In this document: positions 8,480 through 18,700 of the stretch, piece after piece
How the letters are laid out: each line of letters starts with the position of its first letter
How positions within the stretch are numbered: the first letter of the stretch is position 1
DNA from: an uncultured Aeromonas sp.
GTDB lineage: Bacteria; Pseudomonadota; Gammaproteobacteria; Enterobacterales; Aeromonadaceae
Length of the DNA: 61,171 nucleotides
Reading direction: 5' to 3'
NCBI GenBank assembly: GCA_945957575.1
Contig: CAMFLW010000007.1
Span: forward strand, 1-61,171
The notes under the pieces: generated by a model
Seen by the model: only the letters and a program-made list of their open reading frames with translations
What the model was told of the DNA's origin: nothing
Databases searched by the model: none
Made by a program: the position numbers and the translations under genes

Positions 8480-11077
8480 GTGCTTGAAACATATCGTAAA
8501 CACGTCGCAGAACGTGCCGCCGAGGGCGTGGTTGCCAAACCTCTGGACGCAGAGCAAGTCGCCGCCCTGGTAACGCTGCTCAAGAACCCGCCCGCTGGCG
8601 AACAAGACTTTCTGAAAGAGCTGTTGTCCTCCCGTATTCCCCCCGGTGTTGATGAAGCGGCCTATGTCAAAGCCGGTTTCCTCACCGCCGTCGCCAAGGG
8701 CGAAGCCCACTCTCCCATCCTGACTGCCGCCGAAGCTGTTGAGCTGTTGGGCACTATGCAGGGTGGTTACAACATTCAGCCGCTGATCGACCTGTTGGAC
8801 GATGCGACCCTGGCTCCTCTTGCCGCCAAGGGCCTCTCCCACACCCTGCTGATGTTCGACTCCTTCCACGACGTGGAAGAGAAGGCCAAGGCGGGCAATG
8901 CCCACGCCAAGCAGGTGATGCAATCCTGGGCCGATGCCGAGTGGTTCCTCTCCCGCCCCGAACTGGCCGAGAAGATCACCGTCACCGTGTTCAAGGTGAC
9001 CGGCGAAACCAACACCGACGACCTCTCTCCTGCGCCGGACGCCTGGTCCCGCCCCGATATTCCGCTGCACGCGCTGGCGATGCTGAAAAACGCCCGTCCC
9101 GGCATCACTCCTGACAAAGACGGCGCCATTGGCCCCATCAAGACTATCGACGCCCTGAAAGAGAAGGGTTTCCCGCTGGCCTATGTCGGCGATGTGGTCG
9201 GTACCGGCTCTTCCCGTAAATCCGCCACCAACTCGGTGCTCTGGTTCATGGGTGACGACATTCCGTTCGTGCCGAACAAGCGCGCCGGTGGCGTAGTGCT
9301 GGGTGGCAAGATTGCCCCGATCTTCTTCAACACCATGGAAGATGCCGGCGCCCTGCCCATCGAAGTGGACGTCTCCAAGCTGGAGATGGGCGATGTCATC
9401 GACATCTACCCGTTTGCCGGCAAGATCTGCAAGCACGGCACCGAGCAGGTGCTGGCGCAGTTTGAACTGAAAACCGACGTGCTGATCGACGAAGTGCGCG
9501 CCGGTGGCCGTATTCCGCTGATCATCGGCCGCGGCCTGACCGACAAGGCCCGCGAAGCGCTGGGTCTGCCGTTCTCCACCGTGTTCCGCCGCCCGCAGCC
9601 GGTGGCCGATACCGGCAAAGGCTTCACCCTGGCCCAGAAGATGGTGGGCAAGGCGTGCGGCGTGAAGGGCATTCGCCCCGGCACTTACTGCGAGCCCAAG
9701 ATGACCACGGTCGGCTCTCAGGACACCACGGGCCCGATGACCCGCGACGAACTGAAAGATCTGGCCTGCCTCGGCTTCTCCGCCGATCTGACCATGCAGT
9801 CCTTCTGCCACACAGCGGCCTATCCCAAGCCCATCGACGTACAGACCCACCACACCCTGCCGGACTTCATCATGAACCGCGGCGGTGTCTCTCTGCGTCC
9901 GGGCGACGGCGTCATCCACTCCTGGTTGAACCGCATGCTGCTGCCGGATACCGTGGGTACCGGTGGTGACTCCCACACCCGTTTCCCTATCGGCATCTCC
10001 TTCCCGGCGGGCTCTGGTCTGGTGGCCTTCGCCGCCGCTACCGGCGTGATGCCGCTGGACATGCCGGAGTCCGTGCTGGTGCGCTTCAAGGGCGAGCTGC
10101 AGCCGGGCATCACCTTGCGTGATCTGGTCCATGCCATCCCCTACGCCGCCATCCAGAAAGGGCTGCTGACCGTCGAGAAAGCGGGCAAGAAGAACATCTT
10201 CTCCGGCCGCATCCTCGAGATCGAAGGTCTGCCGACCCTGAAGGTAGAGCAAGCATTCGAGCTGGCAGATGCCAGCGCCGAGCGCTCCGCTGCCGGTTGC
10301 ACCATCAAACTGGATAAAGAGCCGATCATCGAGTACCTGAAGTCCAACATCGTGATGCTGAAATGGATGCTCTCCGAAGGTTACGGCGACGTGCGCACCA
10401 TCACCCGTCGTATCAAGGGGATGGAAGAGTGGCTGGCCAACCCGACCCTGATGGAAGCGGACAAGGATGCCGAGTACGCCGAAATCATCGAGATCGATCT
10501 GGCCACCATCAAGGAGCCGATCCTCTGTGCGCCGAACGATCCGGACGATGCCCGTCTGCTGAGCGACGTGGCTGGTGACAAGATCGACGAGGTGTTCATC
10601 GGTTCCTGCATGACCAACATCGGTCACTTCCGTGCCGCCGGCAAACTGCTCGAGAAGTATCAGGGCGAGCTGCCGACCCGCATGTGGATCGCGCCGCCCA
10701 CCAAGATGGACAAGGATCAGCTGACCGAAGAGGGCTACTACGGCATCTTTGGTCGCGTCGGTGCCCGCATCGAGATCCCGGGCTGCTCCCTGTGCATGGG
10801 TAACCAGGCGCGGGTAGCGGAAGGAGCCTCGGTGGTCTCCACTTCCACCCGTAACTTCCCGAACCGTCTGGGTAAAGGTGCCAACGTCTATCTGGCCTCT
10901 GCGGAGCTGGCCGCCGTTGCCGCCATCCTCGGCAAGATCCCGACCGTCGCTGAGTACCTGCAGTACGCCAAGGCGCTCGATGCCACTGCGGCAGATACTT
11001 ACCGCTACCTCAACTTCAACGAGATCGCCTCCTACACCAAGAAGGCCGATGCGGTGATCCTGCAGCAAGCTGTTTAA
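8480..11077 (+). CDS. acnB: Aconitate hydratase B
   Basis: Bifunctional TCA-cycle aconitase/2-methylisocitrate dehydratase with a 4Fe-4S cluster. The 865 residues match E. coli AcnB throughout: N-terminal HEAT-like domain, the swivel region ([17 protein letters not shown]), and cluster-ligand cysteines in GSCMTNIGH and in [10 protein letters not shown]. The start is GTG at 8480 (then [15 protein letters not shown], as in E. coli), seven bases after AGAGGA. Longer in-frame readings from 8441 use leader sequence and are unlikely. As in other enterics, apo-AcnB could bind RNA, but nothing here tests that. A strong terminator follows. Confidence 0.98.
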   Translation: MLETYRKHVAERAAEGVVAKPLDAEQVAALVTLLKNPPAGEQDFLKELLSSRIPPGVDEAAYVKAGFLTAVAKGEAHSPILTAAEAVELLGTMQGGYNIQPLIDLLDDATLAPLAAKGLSHTLLMFDSFHDVEEKAKAGNAHAKQVMQSWADAEWFLSRPELAEKITVTVFKVTGETNTDDLSPAPDAWSRPDIPLHALAMLKNARPGITPDKDGAIGPIKTIDALKEKGFPLAYVGDVVGTGSSRKSATNSVLWFMGDDIPFVPNKRAGGVVLGGKIAPIFFNTMEDAGALPIEVDVSKLEMGDVIDIYPFAGKICKHGTEQVLAQFELKTDVLIDEVRAGGRIPLIIGRGLTDKAREALGLPFSTVFRRPQPVADTGKGFTLAQKMVGKACGVKGIRPGTYCEPKMTTVGSQDTTGPMTRDELKDLACLGFSADLTMQSFCHTAAYPKPIDVQTHHTLPDFIMNRGGVSLRPGDGVIHSWLNRMLLPDTVGTGGDSHTRFPIGISFPAGSGLVAFAAATGVMPLDMPESVLVRFKGELQPGITLRDLVHAIPYAAIQKGLLTVEKAGKKNIFSGRILEIEGLPTLKVEQAFELADASAERSAAGCTIKLDKEPIIEYLKSNIVMLKWMLSEGYGDVRTITRRIKGMEEWLANPTLMEADKDAEYAEIIEIDLATIKEPILCAPNDPDDARLLSDVAGDKIDEVFIGSCMTNIGHFRAAGKLLEKYQGELPTRMWIAPPTKMDKDQLTEEGYYGIFGRVGARIEIPGCSLCMGNQARVAEGASVVSTSTRNFPNRLGKGANVYLASAELAAVAAILGKIPTVAEYLQYAKALDATAADTYRYLNFNEIASYTKKADAVILQQAV

Positions 11078-11111
11078 CGGAGTTCTTGCGCGAATTGCGC
11101 TATAAGAAGCC

Positions 11112-11146
11112 AATAATGCCGCGTATTTACGCGGCATTATTTATTT
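11112..11146 (+). terminator. Terminator after acnB
   Basis: AATAATGCCGCG and its exact complement at 11130-11141, six-base loop, followed by a T-rich tail. A second weaker hairpin, AACCACC/GGTGGTT (11205-11223, then CGTTTTA), lies downstream. Confidence 0.88.
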
Positions 11147-11358
11147 GTGTGTTATTCACCGTCTTTTTTGAAGATTGTTTGCACGATCCTTGCTAGAGAG
11201 ATCCAACCACCTGTTTGGTGGTTCGTTTTATAAACGCTTTACGTTATGTTGTTTGGTTATGAGCGGTAATGATGGAGCATCGTTATCGAGGGAAAGTGAA
11301 TATTTGCTTACTGGGTGCTTGCGTTGGGCAGGCCCGATGAATTGCGGCGTGGTTCTTT

Positions 11359-12945
11359 ATGTTTCTGTTCAGGATCGATCTCTCCCGAACGGGGTTACGC
11401 TTTGGCGGCGCCTTGCTGTTCTTTACCCTGCCACTGCTGGTGGGAGCTTGGCTCATCCACAGCAATTATCTGCAGGAGCTGAAAGCGGAATCCAGCGCCT
11501 CGGCCCACAAGGCCAGAACCCTGATGGAGTCGATGCTGGATCATGCGGAGCAGGCCAATCGCTCTGTGCTGCCTCTGGTGAATGCTCCCTGTCGCGACAA
11601 CCTGCTGGTGCTGCGCAAGAAGGTCGCCATCGAGCCTTTCCTGCGTTCGGTCAATCTGGTGCGAAACGGTATCATCAGTTGTACCTCGCTGTTTGGTGAA
11701 ACCAGCGATGTCGATGACAGCACCATTTACACCGGCCGCAAGCTGCTGCTGATGAGCGGCAACCGGGTGCGGCAGAACCACCCGCTGCTGGTGGTGCGCA
11801 CCGAGCAGGGCAAGGATGCCGCCCTGAGTGCCATCGACAGTACCCAGCTCAGCTTTATGCTTACCATGAGCGGAAAATCCAGTGCGCTCTATCTGCAGGT
11901 GGGGTCGGCCTGGCTCAATGAGTCTGGCCGCTATCTGAGCGAGGCTCCCACCCTCCATCGCGGGATCAGCGAGGCCCTCAGCTCATCCCGTTATCCTTTC
12001 ACCATCCATGCTGGTTACGTCATGCCGGTCTACTGGAAGTCGCTGTGGGCCGCGCGGCACGTGGCGCTGTCGTGGCTGGCGGTTTCCTCGCTTTTGCTGG
12101 CCTGGCTGGTGTGGTGGGTGCTGGGGCGTCCCGGCTCGCCAACAGATGAATTGCGACGTGCCCTGCGGGCCAGGGAGTTTGTGCCCTACCTGCAGCCGCT
12201 GATTGCCAGCCACGACGGCAAGATGATGGGCGCCGAGGTGCTGATGCGCTGGGAGCATGTCAATGAAGGGGTGATCCGGCCCGATCTCTTTATCCCGCAA
12301 GCGGAGGAGTCGGGGCTGATCGTTCCCATGACCACCCATATCATGAAGCAGGTGGCGACCAGGTTGAACCGCTCGCAGGCGCAGTTGCCCGATGGGTTTC
12401 ATATCAACTTCAACATCAGCGCCGCCCATTGTCACGATTTTGCCCTGCTGGCCGAGTGTCGCGCCTTCCTCGGTCACTTTGTCCCCGGCAAGGTGGTACT
12501 GGTGCTGGAGCTGACCGAGCGTGAGCTGTTGATGTCAGATCCCCAGACTCTCTCCCTGTTCCGCCAGCTGGACGAGATGGGGGTCAAACTCGCCATCGAC
12601 GACTTTGGTACCGGCCACTCCAGCCTGGCTTACCTGCAGCAGTTTCATGTCGACTGCCTCAAGATCGACCAGTCCTTTATCGCCCGTATCGGCACCGAGT
12701 CGCTCTCGGAACATATCGTGGACAATGTGATCGATCTGGCGACCCGGCTCGGTCTGGTGCTGGTGGCAGAAGGGGTAGAGAGCGAGCGTCAGGCTGACTA
12801 CCTCAGGGCCAAAGGGGTCGATTATCTGCAGGGGTACCTGTTTGCCCGCCCCATGCCGCTGCGCCAGTTCTGTGAGGAGCTGCTGCCTGAAGAGGCACAA
12901 ACCCGGCAGTCAGATGGGGTGCGAGGCATCCCGAACGCCACCTGA
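11359..12945 (+). CDS. Membrane c-di-GMP phosphodiesterase, CSS-type periplasmic domain plus EAL
   Basis: Predicted inner-membrane enzyme hydrolysing c-di-GMP. A membrane segment (about residues 16-34), a periplasmic domain, a second membrane segment (about 233-256) and an EAL domain make up 528 residues. The periplasmic part has the spaced cysteines of the CSS family, Cys78 and Cys108, but the motif reads C-T-S (108-110), not C-S-S. EAL signature residues are all present: AEVLMRW, NFNIS, ELTERELL, AIDDFGTG, LKIDQSF and VAEGVES, so activity is expected. In E. coli, CSS phosphodiesterases are tuned by periplasmic thiol redox state and proteolysis. No clear Shine-Dalgarno precedes the ATG. Confidence 0.9.
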   Translation: MFLFRIDLSRTGLRFGGALLFFTLPLLVGAWLIHSNYLQELKAESSASAHKARTLMESMLDHAEQANRSVLPLVNAPCRDNLLVLRKKVAIEPFLRSVNLVRNGIISCTSLFGETSDVDDSTIYTGRKLLLMSGNRVRQNHPLLVVRTEQGKDAALSAIDSTQLSFMLTMSGKSSALYLQVGSAWLNESGRYLSEAPTLHRGISEALSSSRYPFTIHAGYVMPVYWKSLWAARHVALSWLAVSSLLLAWLVWWVLGRPGSPTDELRRALRAREFVPYLQPLIASHDGKMMGAEVLMRWEHVNEGVIRPDLFIPQAEESGLIVPMTTHIMKQVATRLNRSQAQLPDGFHINFNISAAHCHDFALLAECRAFLGHFVPGKVVLVLELTERELLMSDPQTLSLFRQLDEMGVKLAIDDFGTGHSSLAYLQQFHVDCLKIDQSFIARIGTESLSEHIVDNVIDLATRLGLVLVAEGVESERQADYLRAKGVDYLQGYLFARPMPLRQFCEELLPEEAQTRQSDGVRGIPNAT

Positions 12946-13107
12946 TCTATCGGTGACAGACGGGCGGTCAAGCTCCCCTCTGGCTGGGTAGGGAAGTGCT
13001 CTCTCCCTATCCCCCCTCGAGTGCAGGGGCTTGTTTTTCATGCCTTGCGGCTCGCTTTTCGGTAGAATCGGCGCTCATTTTGACGTCAGTAAAAGATGAG
13101 GCGCGGT

Positions 13108-14502
13108 ATGACGGTTCAGTTCCAGGCATTTCACAGCATCAAGGCGATCGGTAATCGGGAGGTGCTGTTCAACTGGTCGAGAACCAATCCCCTTGGGGCG
13201 CTGGATCAGGTGTGGCGCCCGAAAAGCCGTGACGAGTTACAGGCGCTGCTGCGGGAACACCCCGAGCGCAAGCTGCGCCTTATCGGCTCCGGCCTCTCTT
13301 TTGAACCCATCCACAGCGTCTATGCCGAGGGCAGTCAGGCGCTGCTGGTGGACTTGCACCACCTGCGCGGCCAGCTGGCGAAAACTGCCGATACCGTGAC
13401 CTATCAGGCGGGTACGCCGCTCGATACCGTTTATGCCGAGCTGATCGCCATGGAGCGGATGCTGCCCGCATCCCCAGGCGTTATCGGCATCCAGACCCTG
13501 GGCGGCGCCCTCAGCACCGGCACCCACGGCCAGGGGCTGCACCAGTCCGCCCTGTGCGATGTGGTGGAGGCCCTGACGGTGATGCTGGCCAGTGGCGACA
13601 TCATCCGGGTCGATCGCACCGATCCACGCTTCGGCGCCTTCGTGATGGGGATGGGGATGCTCGGCATCCTGCTCGACGTCACCCTGCGCACCGTGCCCAA
13701 CCGCATCATGCGCTGCACCAAGTTCACCACCGATTACCCCTTCTTGCTGGAACACAACGAGCGGCTCAACCGCGAGCACGGCTTCGTGAAGAGCTGGTGG
13801 TTTGCCTGGACCGGCGAGAGCCACATCTGGCTGGTGGATCCCGCCTCCGATGAGGAGGTGGCCCGTTACCGGGCCGGTGGCAGCGAGCCGCTGCTGCTGG
13901 ATGGCGATATCGACGCCCGCATGAATGCCACCATTGACGCCACCTTGCAGAAGATGGCGAAAGACACCAAGGATGAGGCGCTGGCCGGTGAGCACTTCGA
14001 GACGGTGCGCCGTTTCAAGGATGCCTCCGATCTGGTGGGCAACGTCTACCAAATTCTCTGCAAGGGGATCCCGGCGCCCCAGATCAACTGCGAGGTGGCA
14101 GTGCCGCTCCATCACATGAACGAGGCGCTGGAGACTCTGCAAGCTTGGCAGCAGGCTAATCCGGGCGTGCTGCACTACCCCTTTATCCTGCGCTGCACCG
14201 GCCCTTCCGAGGCGTGGCTCAGCGCCGCCTACGGCCAGCCGGTCTGCTGGATCGGTTTCCTGGTCTATCTGGCTGCGGACGGCACCTTTGTCAACGGCTC
14301 CATGGAGCAGATGCGCGAGCTGCAGCAACTGCTGGTGCCGCTCGGCGGCATCCCCCACTTCGGCAAGCATCTGGCGATGGATCTCTACGACTTCCCTGCC
14401 CTGCTGCCGCGCTGGAACGACTTCGTGGCGTTGAAAGCCGAGCTCGACCCGCACGGCCGCTTTGAAAACCGCTGGCTCAGCGACCTGTTTGCCAACCGGT
14501 AA
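13108..14502 (+). CDS. FAD-linked oxidoreductase, aldonolactone-oxidase-like (VAO/PCMH family)
   Basis: Flavoprotein of the L-gulonolactone / D-arabinonolactone oxidase family. The N-terminal PCMH-type FAD fold (about residues 30-205) holds RLIGSGLSF (58-65) and the second FAD region GVIGIQTLGGALSTGTHG. The C-terminal substrate domain ends FGKHLAMDLYDF...HGRFENRWL, as in the ALO family. Where covalent members carry GSGHS, this protein has Leu63, as in plant galactonolactone dehydrogenase, so FAD is probably bound without a histidyl link. The substrate is unknown. The start at 13108 has GAGG six bases ahead; ATG at 13096 has none. It is followed closely by a small duplicated ORF and a COG0523 GTPase, likely one transcript. 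Confidence 0.85.
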   Translation: MTVQFQAFHSIKAIGNREVLFNWSRTNPLGALDQVWRPKSRDELQALLREHPERKLRLIGSGLSFEPIHSVYAEGSQALLVDLHHLRGQLAKTADTVTYQAGTPLDTVYAELIAMERMLPASPGVIGIQTLGGALSTGTHGQGLHQSALCDVVEALTVMLASGDIIRVDRTDPRFGAFVMGMGMLGILLDVTLRTVPNRIMRCTKFTTDYPFLLEHNERLNREHGFVKSWWFAWTGESHIWLVDPASDEEVARYRAGGSEPLLLDGDIDARMNATIDATLQKMAKDTKDEALAGEHFETVRRFKDASDLVGNVYQILCKGIPAPQINCEVAVPLHHMNEALETLQAWQQANPGVLHYPFILRCTGPSEAWLSAAYGQPVCWIGFLVYLAADGTFVNGSMEQMRELQQLLVPLGGIPHFGKHLAMDLYDFPALLPRWNDFVALKAELDPHGRFENRWLSDLFANR

Positions 14503-14511
14503 GGATCTGAC

Positions 14512-14577
14512 ATGACCGATATGCAAGATACCCGCGCACTCATCACTCTGCCGACCAGAGGGAAGTCATCGATATGA
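14512..14577 (+). CDS. 21-codon ORF duplicating the start of the downstream GTPase gene
   Basis: ATG at 14512 reads MTDMQDTRALITLPTRGKSS-I and stops with TGA at 14575-14577, overlapping the GTPase ATG (14574) as ATGA. Its first seven codons copy those of the GTPase (MTDMQDSR), and ATGACCGATATGCAAGA is identical at 14512-14528 and 14574-14590. AAGGAT precedes it. It may be a translated leader that couples translation, or just debris of a 62-bp duplication that moved the start. Confidence 0.35.
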   Translation: MTDMQDTRALITLPTRGKSSI

Positions 14578-15701
14578 CCGATATGCAAGACTCCAGGATC
14601 CCAGTGACCCTGCTGACCGGCTTTCTCGGTAGCGGCAAGACCACCTTGCTCAACCACTGGGTCAAGCAGCCCGAGCTTGGCGAGTGCGCAGTGCTGATCA
14701 ACGAGTTCGGCTCGGTGGGGCTGGATCACCACCTGGTGCAACAGGTGGATGAGCAGGTGATGCTGCTCGACTCTGGCTGCATCTGTTGCTCGGTGCAGGG
14801 CTCGTTGGTGGAGGCGCTGCAGGGGCTCTTTATGAAGGCCATCCAGCGCAAAATCAAACCGTTCAAGCGGCTGATTATCGAGACCACTGGCCTCGCCGAT
14901 CCGGCCCCCGTGCTCTTCACGTTGAGGGAAGAGGGCTTTATCGCCCAGCGCTACCGCTTCGATGGCACCGTCACCGTGGTGGATGCCGGTCATATCGAGC
15001 AGCAGTTGGCGGCCCAGTATGAGGCGGTGAAACAGGTGGCGTTGGCGGATCTGCTGGTGGTGAGCAAGGGCGATCTGGTGGATGGCGAGCAGCTGGCGCG
15101 GGTCGAAACCCAGCTGGCGGTCCTCAATCCGGCGGCGCCGATCCAGCGGGTGACCAATGGCGAGCTTTCGCCCAAGGTGCTGGAGAAGCTGGGCGCCTAC
15201 AACGAAGCAGCCGGGCGCGATGTGCGCCAGCTGCTGGCCTGGCTGCGCACCGAATCCCCCAAGCAGGGGCTGGCGTCACCGATGCAGCCGAAGATGCAGC
15301 CGTTCGCCGCCAAGGTGGGCACAGCTGCGCCCACCCACTTCGAGCACGGCAACATCGAAAGTTTCTCTTTGCGTATCGGCGAGCCGCTCAAGCCCTCTCG
15401 CCTGCTGGCTGCCATCGATGCGGTGCAGGCGCAGTATGGTGATGCCCTGCTGCGTCTCAAGGGGATCTTGCAGCTCGAAGGGGAGAGCCAGCCGGTGGTG
15501 ATCCACGGCGTTCACGGCCAGCTCTATCCGCTGCAGGCACTGGGTGAGTGGCCGGAGGGCAAGGCTCAGTCCCGGCTGGTGTTTATCGTGAAAACTCAGG
15601 ACAAGGCGGGGATAGAGCAACTCTTTATGGCGACCCTCAAGGCCCCCGAGCCCACTCTGGAAGAGCGGCTCAAAGCCATGCTGGGTCAGCCCGACAACTG
15701 A
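14574..15701 (+). CDS. COG0523 (CobW/YjiA-type) metal-related GTPase
   Basis: G3E GTPase implicated in metal delivery. The family's roles include zinc or cobalt handling; which applies here is not decidable. Walker A is GFLGSGKTT (residues 16-24), the metal-binding GCICC motif lies at 68-72, ETTGLADP at 102-109 is the switch region, and SKGD (163-166) replaces NKxD for guanine recognition. The C-terminal CobW domain (about 240-355) follows a His-containing stretch (THFEHGNIES). 375 residues is normal. No Zur-like operator is visible. It lies downstream of the flavoprotein and its last 16 bases overlap the convergent RND gene. Confidence 0.9.
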   Translation: MTDMQDSRIPVTLLTGFLGSGKTTLLNHWVKQPELGECAVLINEFGSVGLDHHLVQQVDEQVMLLDSGCICCSVQGSLVEALQGLFMKAIQRKIKPFKRLIIETTGLADPAPVLFTLREEGFIAQRYRFDGTVTVVDAGHIEQQLAAQYEAVKQVALADLLVVSKGDLVDGEQLARVETQLAVLNPAAPIQRVTNGELSPKVLEKLGAYNEAAGRDVRQLLAWLRTESPKQGLASPMQPKMQPFAAKVGTAAPTHFEHGNIESFSLRIGEPLKPSRLLAAIDAVQAQYGDALLRLKGILQLEGESQPVVIHGVHGQLYPLQALGEWPEGKAQSRLVFIVKTQDKAGIEQLFMATLKAPEPTLEERLKAMLGQPDN

Positions 15702-18700
15702 TCTTGCGCATTGCAGCTCTCCTGTACCGGGTCAGGACGGCGGCGGTTGAACAACACAAACGCCACCGGCACAAAGTAGAACGAGAGCAGGGTCGCCAGC
15801 GCTGTGCCACCGGCGATGGCGATGGCAAAGGGGGGCCAGAAGCCGCCGCCCCCCAGCAATAGCGGGATGAAGCCGCCCACCGTGGTGATGGTGGTCGAGA
15901 CGATGTGGCGGCTGCAACCGGCCACCAGATCGCGGATCTGCGGCAGATTGCCCTGTTGTGCCAGCGGGTCTGCCCTCAGCTCAGCCAGAATGACGATGGC
16001 GGCGTTGATGGCCAGCCCCATCAGTCCCAGCAGGGCGATGATCACCGTAAACCCGAAGGGGTACCCCAGCAGCCAGACCCACAGCAGCCCAAGCCCCGCC
16101 GACTGGATCGCCACCAGGGTGACGATGCCCGCCAGCCGGAACGAGTGGAAGCTGAGCACCAGCACGGCCACCAGCAGCACGGCGACCAGGCTGACATGGG
16201 CCATCAGATTTCCCACCGATTCATCCCGCTTGGCGGCTTCCCCGCCAAACTCCAGTCGATAGCCCGGCGGCAATGCCAGCGCCTTGGCGGCCAGCCTCTC
16301 TTTGACCTGCTCCAGCACAGTTTGCGGCAGTACGCCGACCGCCAGATAGGCCTCCAGCACATTGACCCGCTCACCATCCCGACGGCTGATCTCCCCCCAG
16401 CTTGGCAGCAGCTCGGGAGTGGCCAGTGCCCGCAAGGTGAGATTGGCAGCCCCTTGCTGGCCGGTGCCGGTGAGCGATAGCGGCACATTGAGCAGCGCAT
16501 CCGGATCCTGACGCAAGGGCTCGGCCAGTCGCACCCGAACCGGGATTGACTCGGTGCCTTCCAGCACAGTGCCGCCCAACCTGCCATCCAGTGCGCCCGC
16601 CAACCGGGAGGCAACATCGGTCAGGCTCATGCCTGCCAGTCGGGCGGCCTCCTCATCGACCTGCAACCAGAGTTTGGGTGCCCCTGCCTGCAAGGTGGCG
16701 CGGGTCTGCACCACGGCCGGGGTATTGGCGAGCAGACTGCGCAGCTCCTCTCCCAGACGGTGCAGCTGTTCAAGGTCGGGGCCAAACAGCCGCAGCTCGA
16801 CCGGGGCATTGAAGGGCGGCCCCTGTTCCAGCTTGCGCACCAGGATCTGCGCTTCGGGAAATTTTGCATCGAGCCGCTGCTGCAGTTGTGGAATGAGCCG
16901 CTCGGCGGCATCGGCATCCTGCAGAGTGATCATCCCCTGGGCGTAATCGGCCCGCCCCTGTTTTCTGGGCACCAGGTTGTAGTAGAAGCTGGGGGCGTTG
17001 TCGCCCACCACCCAATCCTGACGAACCAGTTCGGGGAGACTGGCCAGCTCGGCGGAGATCCCCAGTGCCAGTTCGCGGGTGCGCGCCAGGCTCGCCTGTG
17101 GAGAGAGGCTGGCCTCGATGTGGATCATGTCCCGGTCGGCAGGGGGAAAGAACTGTTCGGTGAGGCGGCCCGCCACCCAGAAACCGAGCTGGGGCAGCAG
17201 ACTGACCAGCAGCAGGGTGCGCCAGGGGTGAGCCAGCGCCATGGCGATGCTCTGCTGGAAACGGGCGCTCACCCGGGGCAGGTGCAAGCCATCCTGATAC
17301 CAGAGTCCCCCCTGATCACTGCCAATCCAGCGGGCTGCGAGACCAGCCACCAGGGTGTGGGCGATGAGGTAGGAGCCCAGCAGCGAACAGATCACCGCCC
17401 AGGCGATGCCGCCGACAAACTCGCCTGCGGGGCCCGGCATCAGAATGATCGGCATAAAGGCGAGCATGGTGGTGAGGGTGGAGCCCAGCAGTGGCAGCCA
17501 GAGGTGGCCGATGGCTTCCAGTGCGGCGGCACTCATGGCCATGCCGTGGCGGCGCTGATACTGCACCCGATCCGCCATGACGATGGCGTTGTCCACCATG
17601 ATCCCGAGCGCCACCACCAGACCGGTGACCGACATCTGGTGAATGGGCAGATTGATCAGGTTCATGCAGGCGAATGAGAACGCCACAGTAAGCGGCAGCG
17701 ACAGGGCCACGATAATGGCGGCCTTGACTCCCAAGGTCACCAGCAGCACGGCCACTATGATGAGGAAGCCCTGCACAATGTTGATGAGCAGGGTGTCGAG
17801 CCGCTGATCGGTATAACGCTGCTGATCGAAGCTGGTGACGAGGCCTATATTATCCGGCAAGTCCTGTTGCAGCTGGGCCAGCATGGTATCGACCCGTGCC
17901 GACCAGAGGTCGATGCGGTGATCCTGTGCCATGCGCAGGCCGACCACCACGGCCCGTTCACCATTGGCAAAGGCCAGCTGACTCTCCGGCTGGTGCAGGG
18001 TACGTCTTACCTCGGCCAGATCGCCAAGGCGCAGGGTCTGGCCCTGCTCGCCGGTACGCAGCGGGATCTGGCGGATCCGCTCCAGGGTATCGAGGGCGCC
18101 ACGGATCTCCACCTGAAAGCGATTGTGGCTGCCCTGCAGCTCCCCGGCGGCCACCTTGGCATCGGCACCACTCAGCGCCTGGGCAAGCTGTTCGCCACTC
18201 ATGCCGCTGGCACTGAGGGCGAGGGGATCGAACCGCACCTCGATCTCCTCCTGCGGTGCCCCGACCCGCTCGACGTATTCGGTGCCCGGCAGCTGGCGAG
18301 CCCGGCGTTCCAGCTCGGCGCTGTAGCGGGCGAGACGATCCAGCTTCGGCTGGCCCGGCCCGCGCCAGACCACATTGACCAGCCGGGTGAAGGGGTAGCC
18401 CTTCTCGTCATCCAGCTTGGGGGCACTGGCGCCGGCTGGCAGTCCGGCGGCAAGATCTGCCAGCCGGTCACGGACTCTGGACCAGACGGGTTCGACATCG
18501 CTGACCTCATCCTTGAGCTCCAGATTGATGATGGAGAGGCCGGGGCGAGAGCTCGACTCGATCAGCTTGATCTCGCTCTGGGCCCGCAGCCGGTTCTCGA
18601 TGGGCTCGCTCACCAGCGCCTCCACCCGCTCGGCGCTGGCCCCGGGGAAGTGGGTAACTACGCTGGCAAAACGGCTGGTGAGCTGGGGATCTTCGGTTCT

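Noticed and set aside
11175-11699. 174-codon frame overlapping the start of the first EAL gene
   Set aside because: It overlaps the hydrophobic N-terminus of the EAL protein in another frame and has no recognisable domain.
12985-13014. Terminator after the first EAL gene
   Set aside because: GGGTAGGGA can pair with TCCCTATCCC only with a bulge and there is no T-tract.
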